64,000 nt of DNA from Beroe forskalii (GCA_011033025.1 WFMF01000378.1:62001-126000), one strand, 5' to 3'. Numbered from the stretch's first letter, positions 49,158 through 59,868 are shown. The notes: generated from the sequence alone by a model not told the origin. Program-made: numbers and translations.

Positions 49158-49807
49158 TATCAAGAATGGACGAAATAATTATTTCAAATGCTACATTATT
49201 TATGATGGTCAGTAAACAATTTTACTCCAAATTTACAGCTCATTTGTTTTGCTCTGTTTTTATTTCTACCAATTTAGAAATTTTCAATTCGCATTGTTAT
49301 TTATTATTTCTGGATTATTTTTAGCTTTTAGCATATTTTTCATGACTTTGGATATTGTATTCGGAGGGAATCACATTCCTTCCTTTTTTTTGATAAGGAT
49401 GGATTTAATCATTTTTCTAAAATTTTTAAATTTTTTTAGCGGGTAAAACAGAAAACTTTTGTTATTTGGAAATTTTAATAGTACATATAATAACAATAAG
49501 AATATGTTCATCTTAAATGTTATCTAAATGTTATTTTAAGTTGTTTATTTTAAATGTTTAAATATCACGGAATTTATTGTTGTGTTATAAGGTACATTGG
49601 AGCCTAGAGCTTTCAAAATAATAGCTCATATTATTTGTCACAATGGACATAACCTCTCTGGATATTGAAATTCCATGTCACCTTGGTTGTGGAGATTGGT
49701 GAAATTGAAATGAGAACAAAGATTAAGTGGTACTCATTCTTGTTAAATTCAATTTTCAGTCCTTATCTATTATCAGTTTAATTATTAACCCTCAGAAATG
49801 TATTGCA
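49158..49807. other. spacer between F-box copies A and B
   Basis: AT-rich. It contains a CAATTTTCAG splice-like site at 49759, 49 nt before the start of copy B. A short Phe-rich frame at 49249-49446 is not supported. Confidence 0.4.
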
Positions 49808-51145
49808 ATGACAGAAGAGGATTTACAAGATTCCAGTTCCACAGACTCTGATGCTGATGATAGCCCTAATAAATACCCCCAGATCAACATACCCTTTACC
49901 TCCGTTTCGTCTGTGCCATGTGACCCCACCCACCCATCAATCCACATTCTGAACAATGACTGCCTCTACCTTGTGCTGTCTTATCTTGATATTGTGGACA
50001 TGATGAAGACTGCACTGGTTTGTAAAAGGTGGTACAATGTTTGCCTCAGCAGAATGGCAAGGCTCAGTGTCTTGAGAATCAACAAAGAACTATCATCCAC
50101 GAATTTTACATCTTTGTTGCACTTAACGAAGGGTAACTTGACTCATCTTGATGTGTCTCACAGCTCATTAAAACTTGACAGCTCATTAAAACTTGACTAC
50201 ACATGCTGCAAAGCTATTGGTGATTTGTGTCCCAATCTTGTGGAGTTAAACCTTTCTAAAATAAAGATCGATAGAAAAACTGCAACTTACCTGTCTAAAA
50301 GCTTCCCATCTCAACTGTCATCACTGGTTTTGCATAGCTGTGGCTCATTGGTATCGAATTCCTTAAAGCAAATTTTGGGAAGCTTGAGTGATACACTTCA
50401 ATCTTTAGATCTCTCACATTGTCACTATCATACATTTTCTGTGTGTAATGATCTCAATTTGGATATTTTGAAAAATTTGAAAAGGTTTAGTGCCTGCAAA
50501 TTGAAGTTTCTAAGATGTGAATCTTCAAGAACGGTAGCATCTAGCTTGTCTTCGTTCCTTCGATTGATGCCCAATTTGGAAGCTTTGAACTTGAGTTTCA
50601 ATAAATTTGTTGGTAGAGAAAATGGAGAATTTATCGTCTCTTTATCACGAATGTTTCCAAAACTGAAATCATTGAATCTTGGATTTTGTAGGATAAGATT
50701 CTTACCAAGTCTAGACCTGGCATTGAACAACCTTAAGTATCTTGAGATACTCAACTTAGATGAGATTTCCGCTAGACTTAATTTCGAAGAGCTGATCAGA
50801 AGAGTATTGATTCGATGTAAACTACTATTGCATCTCTCATTACGATGTTGTTCCATTTCAGACAAGGAACTTTTCCTCCTCATATCAGAATTAAAATCAC
50901 TTAAATGTCTTGACGTGCGATTTTCTGAATCGTTCATTGAAGGCTCTTTCGTTGGCATGTGTCGTGATATAGTTAAAGAATCTTCACTGACAGTTTATAT
51001 GGAAAATACCTGGCTCGAAACGGCTCGTTTTAAAAGCAGCTTACAGTTTCTCAAGCTAGTTTATCGCGAACATGGCCTTTTCAATGATGACTTTAAGAAC
51101 ATGCTTGAGGATTTAGATACCGATTCTGATTCAGATACGGACTAG
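49808..51145 (+). CDS. F-box/leucine-rich repeat protein, tandem copy B
   Basis: Single exon, 445 residues from the ATG at 49808. I prefer this start to 49727 because MTEEDLQDSSSTDSDADD aligns with the start of copy C, and the upstream extension runs across a splice-like TTTTCAG. The acidic N-terminus is followed by an F-box (NNDCLYLVLSYLDIVDMMKT, VCKRWYNVC) and LRRs (NLVELNLSKIKI, LQSLDLSHCH, LEALNLSFNKF, LKSLNLGFCRI, LLHLSLRCCSI). An 18-nt internal tandem duplication gives SSLKLDSSLKLD. The tail is acidic (EDLDTDSDSDTD). Expected role: SCF substrate receptor. Confidence 0.88.
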   Translation: MTEEDLQDSSSTDSDADDSPNKYPQINIPFTSVSSVPCDPTHPSIHILNNDCLYLVLSYLDIVDMMKTALVCKRWYNVCLSRMARLSVLRINKELSSTNFTSLLHLTKGNLTHLDVSHSSLKLDSSLKLDYTCCKAIGDLCPNLVELNLSKIKIDRKTATYLSKSFPSQLSSLVLHSCGSLVSNSLKQILGSLSDTLQSLDLSHCHYHTFSVCNDLNLDILKNLKRFSACKLKFLRCESSRTVASSLSSFLRLMPNLEALNLSFNKFVGRENGEFIVSLSRMFPKLKSLNLGFCRIRFLPSLDLALNNLKYLEILNLDEISARLNFEELIRRVLIRCKLLLHLSLRCCSISDKELFLLISELKSLKCLDVRFSESFIEGSFVGMCRDIVKESSLTVYMENTWLETARFKSSLQFLKLVYREHGLFNDDFKNMLEDLDTDSDSDTD

Positions 51146-51607
51146 GATTAGGATTGATTTTTATAACTGTAAATAGAGTGGGCAATAAGATTTTATAAAT
51201 CATAATTTATTTTACATAGCTTGAATCTTAATCATTATTGACCAGGTATCAACACAGTTGGCCATTCAGGGTCAATTACATTTAAATTTCAGATTTTAAT
51301 AAGTTATTTATATATGAGTATTTAGTGATTCGATCAATGTAGGTACTGGTAATTTTCATTCCTTGACTGTAAATAGTTTTTCAAAGAAATTCTTTATAAT
51401 TTTCAGCATTATTTATGTTTTAAAACATTTAGGTGTTTTATTGAAAATTCGTTAATAACTTAATAGGAGGGTAGTTAGTATCAGTAATGATGATCGTTCA
51501 GGATCCCATCTTCACATCAATGTATGAAATGCTGAATTCTTGTCCAATAACCATTTTCTTGATTAATCATTGTTCATTTCTGTAACTCCCACCAGAAAAA
51601 GATAGCA
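51146..51607. other. spacer between F-box copies B and C
   Basis: AT-rich. It ends in a strong TAACTCCCACCAG splice-like site 12 nt before the ATG of copy C. Confidence 0.4.
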
Positions 51608-53620
51608 ATGCCAGTAACGGATTCAGAAGATAGCAGTCTCACAGATTCTGATGAAATTGAGAATCTTCAAGAGAAGCCAACATACCCCGTGATCAACATA
51701 CCCTTTGCCTCTGTTTCTTTTGAGCCATGTGACCCCACCCAACCATCAATCCACCTGCTGAACAATGACTGCCTCTACCTTGTGCTGTCTTATCTTGATA
51801 TTGTGGACATGATGAAGACTGCACTAGTTTGTAAAAGGTGGTACAATGTTTGCCTCAGCAGAATGGCTGGTCTCACTCACATTGAATTGACTCCAACCTT
51901 CAGTGTCTTCAGACTCAACAAAGGTCTTACACCCTCGAATTTTACATCTTTGTTGCTCTTAACGAAGGGTAACTTGACTCATCTTGATGTGTCTCACAGC
52001 TCATTGAAACTTGATTACACATGCTGCAAAGCTATTGGTGATTTGTGTCCCAATCTTGTGGAGTTAAACCTTTCTAAAATAAAGATCGACAGAAAAACTG
52101 CATCTTACCTGTCTAATAACATGCCAACTAAACTTTCATCGCTTGTTTTGAATGGGTGTGTTTCCTTAAAAGAGAAGTGCCTGAAGCAAATTTTGATGAA
52201 ATGCAAAAATCTTGAGAGATTGGACACTTCGTATAATCAGAAAATCAATGGAAAATGTATTACAAAGCACATGGGTAATAACAAAATGACATACTTTAAT
52301 TTCAGTGAATGCAATAATTTGCATCCGCTTACAGTTCAGTTTGTACTAGCCAATTATAGTGCTACTCTTGAACACTTGAATTTATCCTTCTGCCATCGGG
52401 AAGTGTTTTCAATATCCACTGCTGAGTTGGGTATCTTAGAAAAAATGAACGTTTTCAATGCACAGAGTACTGATTTCGATTTCACGGAGTTCTCAGTGCC
52501 AATCAGTTGTCTTACATCTATCCTCAAACTGATGCCCAATTTGGAGCATTTGAATTTGCATAGAAATAGTTTCGCTGGTATAAACGGACCAGAATTTATC
52601 CGTTCAATATCCAAAATTTGTCCAAAACTGAAGTCACTCAACCTGGGCTATAGTGGACTTGCTTGTTCACATAACCTAGGTCATGTTTTGAATGAGCTTC
52701 CGTTGCTGGAAAATCTTAATATTGATGGACTTCATGAGGCCTTTGATTACGAGAATTTGATCAAAGCAGCATTAATAAATTGTGGGGTTCTATCCCACCT
52801 GTCCTTGCAATCCAGTTGTATCACCGATGACCACATTTTACTAATCATTCAAGAGTTGAAATCACTAAGATTTCTGGACTTACGGAGTTGTCAATCGCCC
52901 CAGTTGGAGGGAAGCTTTATTCGTGATTGCGTTACCATGACCAGGGATCAGCCTTTGGTTATCCATCTTCAAGACACTTTACTTCTGAAAGAAGACTTCC
53001 CGGACATTCCGCCCTTCCTAGACTTGCGGTTTAGCATTCACACTTTCAACAGCAGTGTTGTATTTGACTATTCATCAGGAAATGACTTTGATGATTACAA
53101 TGATTTTGATGATGATTACGATGAATATGATAATTACCATGATTTTGATGATATGTACGACGAATTCGATGGTGGAGAATTTTGGGAAGGTGGTTATGTC
53201 GATGAGGAAATTGAATTTCATGGATTGGGTAATTACTATGAAGTGGATTATCATCAGGAGAATGGATTAGAACAGGAAGTTGCTGCAATCCAATTGGGTG
53301 ATTTCAATGAGCAACAGGAAATTTTTGAAATTCAACAGGAGCAAGAACTTAATGAATTCAATGATCAGCAAGAAATCTATGAAATTCAACAGGAGCAGGA
53401 ACTCAATGAATTCAATGAACAACAAGAAATTTATGAACTCCAGCTAAGGCATGAAGAGGAGGAAATAAATGATCAACTTGAAATTTATGAATTGCAGGAA
53501 CATCAGGAAATAATATTAGAAGGGCAGGATGGTCAAGAGTTTTATGTTTACGACGATCAGCAAGAAATAGATGATTCCTATGAAGAAGAAGACAATGATT
53601 TTCAGGACGAATATTGGTGA
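51608..53620 (+). CDS. F-box/leucine-rich repeat protein, tandem copy C, with long acidic/Gln-rich tail
   Basis: Single exon, 670 residues. The N-terminus MPVTDSEDSSLTDSDE, F-box and first LRRs are close to copy B (the stretch KAIGDLCPNLVELNLSKIKI is shared). Extra LRRs are inserted in the middle (KCKNLERLDTSYNQ, NKMTYFNFSECNNL), so the LRR array is longer than in A and B. After about residue 480 the protein becomes a tail of about 190 residues. First comes a Asp/Tyr-rich part (DDYNDFDDDYDEYDNYHDF), then about four units of an 18-residue repeat with QQEIYEIQQEQELNEFN. The tail has no match among F-box proteins I know. The DNA of the tail is also repetitive. Confidence 0.88.
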   Translation: MPVTDSEDSSLTDSDEIENLQEKPTYPVINIPFASVSFEPCDPTQPSIHLLNNDCLYLVLSYLDIVDMMKTALVCKRWYNVCLSRMAGLTHIELTPTFSVFRLNKGLTPSNFTSLLLLTKGNLTHLDVSHSSLKLDYTCCKAIGDLCPNLVELNLSKIKIDRKTASYLSNNMPTKLSSLVLNGCVSLKEKCLKQILMKCKNLERLDTSYNQKINGKCITKHMGNNKMTYFNFSECNNLHPLTVQFVLANYSATLEHLNLSFCHREVFSISTAELGILEKMNVFNAQSTDFDFTEFSVPISCLTSILKLMPNLEHLNLHRNSFAGINGPEFIRSISKICPKLKSLNLGYSGLACSHNLGHVLNELPLLENLNIDGLHEAFDYENLIKAALINCGVLSHLSLQSSCITDDHILLIIQELKSLRFLDLRSCQSPQLEGSFIRDCVTMTRDQPLVIHLQDTLLLKEDFPDIPPFLDLRFSIHTFNSSVVFDYSSGNDFDDYNDFDDDYDEYDNYHDFDDMYDEFDGGEFWEGGYVDEEIEFHGLGNYYEVDYHQENGLEQEVAAIQLGDFNEQQEIFEIQQEQELNEFNDQQEIYEIQQEQELNEFNEQQEIYELQLRHEEEEINDQLEIYELQEHQEIILEGQDGQEFYVYDDQQEIDDSYEEEDNDFQDEYW

Positions 53621-54349
53621 ACAGATTTAGCTTTCAATGAATCCTAAATCATGGTCCATATGTTTTGTTTGATAATAATTTTTACTCTGAAGTTGAAGCT
53701 TTTATGGTTTTGGTCTACATCTGCAATTGTTTTTGAAGCGATTGTTATTCCATTGCACTGACTTCTCTGTTGAGTAGTTACAAATTAAGAATCTTTTAAG
53801 GATCCTTTTTCCATGAATTCTAACCGAAAGGATCCTTTTTTTCATGATTCATAAAATATCAAATTTTAAAATTTATTTATTTGTTTGTTCTTAAATATCA
53901 ATTATTTATTTTTGTGTCGTTTTAAATTTCAGAAATTATAGATTCAGTTTCTTAAAATATAACAAGTAAAAGGCTTGTTTGTTCTTTTGAATAATCTCAA
54001 CATCATCTTCCCTCAATTTTTTGTTTTTAAAAGTGTCGAATTTTAATAAATTAATACGTAACTAATTAAGTGATCCCAAAATTCGTTATAATGTATATTA
54101 TGTTACATTATCATATCCCGATAACCCTATATCGATAACGCCTAAATCGATAACGCCTATACGCCTATGTGTAATCCTGAATTCAAACCCTCATATAAAT
54201 CATTAAATCATAAATGGAGACAATTTGAGTTCGTTGATTAATTTTAACTATACATACCTAACTTCAACTACTAACAACGCCATGTTGCAGAATATGTGAC
54301 TATGGCTATGTGCTGATAAGAACTGATAAAAGTTCATAATAGGAACAGG
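53621..54349. other. intergenic stretch with a short ATCGATAACGCC repeat
   Basis: AT-rich. Three units of ATCGATAACGCCTA type lie at about 54118-54170. No gene is seen. Upstream of VPS45 there is a weak CATAATAG site 8 nt before the ATG. Confidence 0.4.
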
Positions 54350-57300
54350 ATGAGCGTCGTTTCAGCTGTAAAGCTATACATCAACAAGATGATTGAAAAC
54401 TGTGGCAAAGGGATGAAAGTATTCCTTCTTGGTCAGTATTTCATATTATTACTAATTATTTTCTCAAGCAATTTCATTTTTGAAGAATACAAATTACCTT
54501 TTCATAATCAGCCATAATTGGTTGGAACCAGGAGGATTTAAAATCGTTATTTCTATTCATTTGAGAGACGTTTTCTATGCAGCTTTATCATTTATCAAGG
54601 AATATTTTTAACGTTCTGACATAACATCTCCACCAGCTGACTCATCCCCCCTCTCCCTCCCAGGTAAAGACACTCTGCCTCTCCTCAGCATCACGTACGC
54701 CCAATCAGACCTCCTGAAGAAGGAAGTGTACCTCTTTGAGCGGATAGACAACGCTTCCCGGGAGAGCATGAAGCACATGCGGTGTATCGTCTACCTCCGT
54801 CCTACTCCCGAGAACGTGTCCCTGCTATGTGAGGAGCTGAAGAACCCCCGATACGGGCACTACCACATCTTCTTCTCCAACGTTATCCCTAAACCGGATA
54901 TCCTGAAGTTAGCTAATGCGGATGAACATGAGAGCGTGAAGGAGATCCAGGAGTTCTACGCGGATTACATGCCCATACTGGATCACGTGTACACGCTGAA
55001 CATTAAGAAGATATCGTCTGGTTAGTTGGGTTAAGTGAGCTTCTGTGGTGTCGAATCTAGTTACCTACAGCGTTAATTTAGAATTCTTCTGCTTTTTTTG
55101 ATCGGTCTGGATTCTGGAACGAATGGATGATTAATCACATACCCACTGTCACATACCCACTGTCCAAAGTAATCCATTACTTTATTAACTCACCCCTCTT
55201 TCCCCCAGTCGGTGGTCCGGGCACGTGGGACCGGTCCCTGTTAAAGCGCTCCGCTGACTCCCTGATCAGCATTCTCCTCGCACTACGCAAGTACCCGGTA
55301 ATGCGGTACGCGACAAAGTCCGATCTGTCGAGGGGTCTGGTGAACTGTACTTACGATATCATGAAGGAGAACAGTCACTTGTTCGAGTTTAGACGGACGG
55401 ACACGCCTCTATTGCTGGTGTTAGACAGGAGAGATGACCCTGTTACTCCCCTTCTCAACCAGGTTTAATCTTACTTTCTTATCCTTTGATTTTCGAGTTT
55501 TACGAAAAAACGCATTTTAAGGATATTCTTTTCTAAACCATCTCTAAAACGTTTAATTGTGAGCTATTTCCTTTTTGTTAAACCTTAATATATGCCCTCA
55601 GTAGACATACCAAGCGATGATGATAAACCTCTTTACCCCCAGTGGACATACCAAGCGATGATACACGAGCTCCTGACTATTGACAATAACCGCGTTGACT
55701 TGAGCGAAGTGCCGGGCATAGCTCGAGACATGCGGGAAGTTACCATGTCCCCGGAACAGGATTCCTTCTACAAGGACTCCCTCTACTCTGACTTTGGGGA
55801 GATCGGTATTAAGATCAAGGAGTTGGTGGGCAAGTTCCAGGAGCAACAACACAGCACCGCAGCTATTGAGTCTATATCCGATATGAAGAAGTTCGTCGAT
55901 AACTACCCGCAGTTTAAGAAGTTTTCAGGTATTTGAGAAATGTGTTCACTGAGAATTTTCAAAATGTGGTTCATTTCAAATTGGTTCAGAAGCGACAAAC
56001 TCGGTGAAAACCGCTCACGAATTTCTGCATTTGAATTAAGCGGTAAATTCTCGAAGGGTTGCAAAGTTGCGAGAGTAAAATCAGGCACCGTGTCTAAGTG
56101 TACCTTTTCCCACCAGGTACCGTGTCTAAACACGTGGCTGTGGTGGGTGAACTCAGTAGGATAGTTCAGGATCACACCTTGCTCGAGGTGTCAGAGACAG
56201 AACAACTCATGACAACCCAGACATCGCACTCAGATGTGCAACAAAAGGTATGGCACTACGGCGTGAGATTCTCCATGTAGGTTTTATGAGTTTTTAATCT
56301 GCAACATGTACGATGTTCATGTTTCATAATGTATGATGTTGTATTTGAGTATTCCAGGCGCCGGGAGGAGGGGGGTGGGGGGCAATTATCGCATTATAAA
56401 CACAAGACTCTTCTAAGTCTTTGCGTTTTTATTGCAGCAATGGTAAATAGGGAATAAAATCATTTTACACCCTATTTACCATTAGCTGCTACACTGCGTT
56501 AACTATAATTGCACATTACGTGTTACACAATACTCACATCCAAATCACTATCGTTTGACTGTCAACCACCCAAAAGCTCGCTGGTTTGTTGCGCAATCCC
56601 AAAGTCCGGGAAATAGACCTTATCCGGTTGGTGCTGCTGTATTGTGTGTGCTACGAAGGACAGAGTGGTTACAACCCTCGGGTTTATGTGGAAACTCTTA
56701 AAAACAGGGGTGTGTCAGAGGGAAAATGCAAGGTTGGAATTGTTTCACTTTTCGTAGTGTGTATGCTCGATAGACAATTCATGACTTATGAACTGATGAA
56801 GTGTTAGTTTTAATCCAAGTATTTCAAGAGATTGTACTATTTTAACACACTTCTATGATTGATATCTTAAATAAGTTGTTCCCCTATCAGCTGGCCACCT
56901 CTGTTATGAACTATGGAGGGAGGGCCGTTCGGGGCGGTCAGCTATTCGGCGAACAAACTACCATGGCAATGACTAAGAAATACTTCAAAGGCTTACAGGG
57001 CGTCGAGAATATCTACACGCAGCACAAGCCCTACTTGATCGATCTGTTACAGGTAATCGGAGACCTGACAGTGTTTACGTTGGTATAGCTAGTTGATGTC
57101 GGGCTGTCACACTCTGATGGGAAATATCAGGAATGCGCGGAGTCAAGTTAATGTTTTCTCCGCGCTATGATTTCAATTATGGCGCGCGCGCAATATATCG
57201 AAATTTGCTGCGCGCACACTTTATCAAATCATTTAAGTCGTCGCATCGCACATCTTGAAGTCGTATGTACGGCGTGTCCGCATTTAATTTTCATGTGGTT

Positions 57301-57722
57301 CGGAATTTAATGACATAAACTGTGTGAGTCAAATACATCTACTTCGATGAAACACTGATAATCGCTTGGTATAGCTAAGGCAATTTTGATAAACCATTCT
57401 GCTATCAAATCAGCGACTAATTTCGTTAATAACCGAAGCTTTTCTGCAGTCTACCAAGATATGAATGTCTCAATTATCTAACACAAGTTCTTTTCAGCAA
57501 TTAGTTCAGGGAAAATTGCGAGATTCCGACTTCGAATGGCACGGTGGTGCACCAGTACCCCGGATTGGGGATATCATTGTTTTTGTGGTCGGTGGTATAA
57601 CGTACGAGGAAATCAAGGCAGTACACCAGTGGAACTTATCGAATCCCGCCAATAAAGTCGTCTTGGGATCCAACTGCATTTTGAACACTCAAACTTTTCT
57701 GGAGAATATCTCTGGTAATTGA
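54350..57722 (+). CDS. VPS45: vacuolar protein sorting-associated protein 45 (Sec1/Munc18 family)
   Basis: Eight exons: 54350-54431, 54664-55020, 55209-55462, 55643-55928, 56117-56247, 56577-56732, 56891-57052 and 57498-57722; 550 residues, against about 570 in vertebrates. The phases all agree. Signature stretches are [73 protein letters not shown] and [21 protein letters not shown]45 binds syntaxin-type SNAREs (Tlg2/STX16, in endosome-TGN transport) and helps membrane fusion. Exons 4 and 5 each have a duplicated, stop-generating copy of their 3' splice site just upstream. The C-terminal tail is shorter than in vertebrates. Possible poly(A) signal AATAAA at 57865-57870. Confidence 0.96.
55602..55622 (+). 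repeat. decoy copy of the VPS45 exon 4 start
   Basis: GACATACCAAGCGATGAT follows CCTCAG|TA at 55602 and recurs in the true exon at 55643 after CCCCCAG|TG. The period is 41 nt. The decoy begins TAG where the gene begins TGG. Confidence 0.85.
56085..56100 (+). repeat. decoy copy of the VPS45 exon 5 start
   Basis: TCAG|GCACCGTGTCTAA at 56085 is repeated as CCAG|GTACCGTGTCTAA at 56117, a 32-nt period. Use of the upstream site would shift the frame and reach a TAG within exon 5. Confidence 0.8.
56434..56490. repeat. small intronic hairpin in VPS45
   Basis: GCAGCAATGGTAAATAGGG and CCCTATTTACCATTAGCTGC pair across an 18-nt loop. The wider 56380-56520 segment may be a degraded MITE (GCAATTAT near both ends). 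Confidence 0.55.
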
Positions 57723-57864
57723 CTCGGTATGTAATTCTGCCCCGGAAATCGTGTAACTTAACTGGAAGAAGTGTCTAAAGTGGCTGGTCCATTGCTAAAT
57801 CAGGAATATTGGTTGTAAAAAGTTGATTTGTGTTATTGATGAAGTTTGAAATACTGTAACTGAA

Positions 57865-57870
57865 AATAAA
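57865..57870 (+). terminator. polyadenylation signal
   Basis: AATAAA 143 nt after the VPS45 stop codon. Confidence 0.5.
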
Positions 57871-58625
57871 ATATGTTTGAGTAACTAGTTAGAGAGTATA
57901 TAAAAAGTATATTGATACAGTGAGTTTTTCGTTTGGTAAGTTTTTCAAGTTATTATGAGACATGACAGGACAAGAACGATTTATGATTTAAAGTAGCATC
58001 AGCAGACAATTTCCTTCGAAAAGAACTCTGAAGTGACATAGTATATTACTTTGCTTGTTTCACTTCTTCAATTGTAGTACGGTAAAAACCTTGATTACTC
58101 TGCAGATTTGAAAATTACTTACCATATCCATTATACTGGCTAAATTCTGAACTTCTCTGAAAATTTCTCTTGACTGAGTGAAAATTTGTTGTTATGATAA
58201 TTAATGCTTTATTGAATTCCGTTACAGTTCTTCAAAGTGTGAATTGCTTATGTGTCCAAAGTGTTTTTGTATGTAATCCAATTGCAAATTCCAATGTTAT
58301 GATTCTTTTTATCCCAATCGTTTAACTCGCTGGCATAAATTTGTATAACAAGCTATACTACATGTCAATGATGCATTGGTGATTTCATTACAATTTCCTA
58401 TTTGTTGAATTCGTTGGAGGATAAAGTTTTAAATATTAAACTTTTTGTTTCTTATATTCCTTGATTGATTCTCAAAGTGCATTTACAATTAATTTTGGCT
58501 CCAATCAATTTCATGGATAACAATAGTTTCTTCTGAGTTTTAGGTGGTTGAAAGTCGATAGCCGGTATCAGAACTTTAAATTTGATGTATATAAAGTGCA
58601 TGTTGTCTTGAAGAATTCCAGAAAG
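57871..58625. other. intergenic stretch
   Basis: AT-rich, no gene seen. It ends in a GAATTCCAG splice-like site 4 nt before the DTD1 start. Confidence 0.35.
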
Positions 58626-59868
58626 ATGAGAGCTATTGTGCAGAAAGTTACAAAAGCTTCAGTAACAGTTGGGTTGTGTCAATAGTGTAGTGCGAGGGGC
58701 TTCATCGTTACGATACGCTATCCAAAATGTCTTTGACATAGTCTCTCTGTTTCATGTATCAGATCGATGACCAAAGCTTTGCTATTCTGTGCAAAAGCCA
58801 CATATTCCTTCATGTTTTGCTCAATTGTCTTATAACCTTGTTTGACAGCATTGCTCTTTCAGTTGGAGAACGAACGACCGGTTCAATAGGGCCCGGTATG
58901 GCTGTTTTGTTAGGAATATCAACTACTGACACAGAAAAGGAAGCGCAGTGGATGTAAGTTAATTCTCGTGTCAGCTAATTTTAGATGTTATCGCTCAGCT
59001 TTTTATTAGAATGTTGGAACAGTTAAGTATTAAATTCCGTGCAATATATCATTTTCTGACTACTCTTAAGAAATGTTTTACAACCGTCAGGGCTAACAAA
59101 TTGGTTAAGTTACGGATATTTGATCACCCTGACTCTGGTAAACCATGGGATGCAGATTTGTTACAATGTAAACACGGCATTCTAGTCGTCAGTCAGGTGA
59201 GTTTCATTCGCACTTTCATATTTTTGATTACCCACCGAAATATGAAGCGTGTAGATAAGAAAGAATTGTGGCTTATTGTGGTTTATTACTGTATATCTCT
59301 GTTGCTTTAATTAATACTTTCATTATGAGCAGATCTCATTTTTTAGCTTAAAGATGACAGCTTCATCACTTCAGTTCACCCTCCAATGCGTCCTCAAAGG
59401 GAACAAGCCGGATTTCCACCAAGCCATGAAGTCTGAGGAAAGTGAAGCACTGTACAACTACTTCGTTACTACTCTCCGACAGCTGGTTCCAAACTCAGAT
59501 ACTCTAGTTCAAGAAGGTGACTTCTTTTTAAAAGATACTCCCGTTCTAGTCAAGTAATATCATTAAGTCGCACTGAACAAGCCCTGATTTAAATTCGTTT
59601 ATAGTCATTGTGATAACATTTCCCACTCTTCGCAGAAGGTGAATTCGGAGCATTCATGCAAGTGCACATTCAGAATGACGGACCCGTCACTATTCCCATT
59701 GAAGCTCCTGCTAGCTTAGCAACGCAGAAAGTAAAACCACCCAAGCCTCAGAAGCAGAAAAATAAGCAGAAGAGTGATAACAATAACAGTGTTAGTAATG
59801 GAACCCCCGCTGATGCTGGTACTAAGGACTCTGTTGATGGGGTCTCAGAGCAACTGGCTCAGTTGTAG
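58626..59868 (+). CDS. DTD1: D-aminoacyl-tRNA deacylase 1
   Basis: Exons 58626-58672, 58849-58953, 59091-59196, 59375-59516 and 59639-59868. The family blocks are all present: MRAIVQKVTKASVTV, GSIGPGMAVLLGIS, KLVKLRIFDHPDSGKPW, VVSQ|FTLQCVLKGNKPDFH, GEFGAFMQVHIQNDGPVTI. This includes the SQxT motif (split by an intron) and the Gly-cisPro-type GPVT. The enzyme removes D-amino acids, and glycine from tRNA-Ala, for proofreading. The tail is Lys/Gln-rich (KPQKQKNKQK), as in animal DTD1. Intron 1 is awkward: the only canonical GT-AG choice that keeps the frame adds six residues (IALSVG) after VTVG. A gap-free join would need non-canonical ends inside a shared CAGTTGG. With the insertion the protein has 209 residues. 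Confidence 0.93.

Noticed and set aside
49727-49807. 27-residue N-terminal extension of F-box copy B
   Set aside because: It crosses a splice-like TTTTCAG, is absent from copy C, and the paralogue alignment begins at 49808.
52354-53288. Minus-strand frames opposite F-box copy C
   Set aside because: Complement of a conserved coding strand; no independent support.
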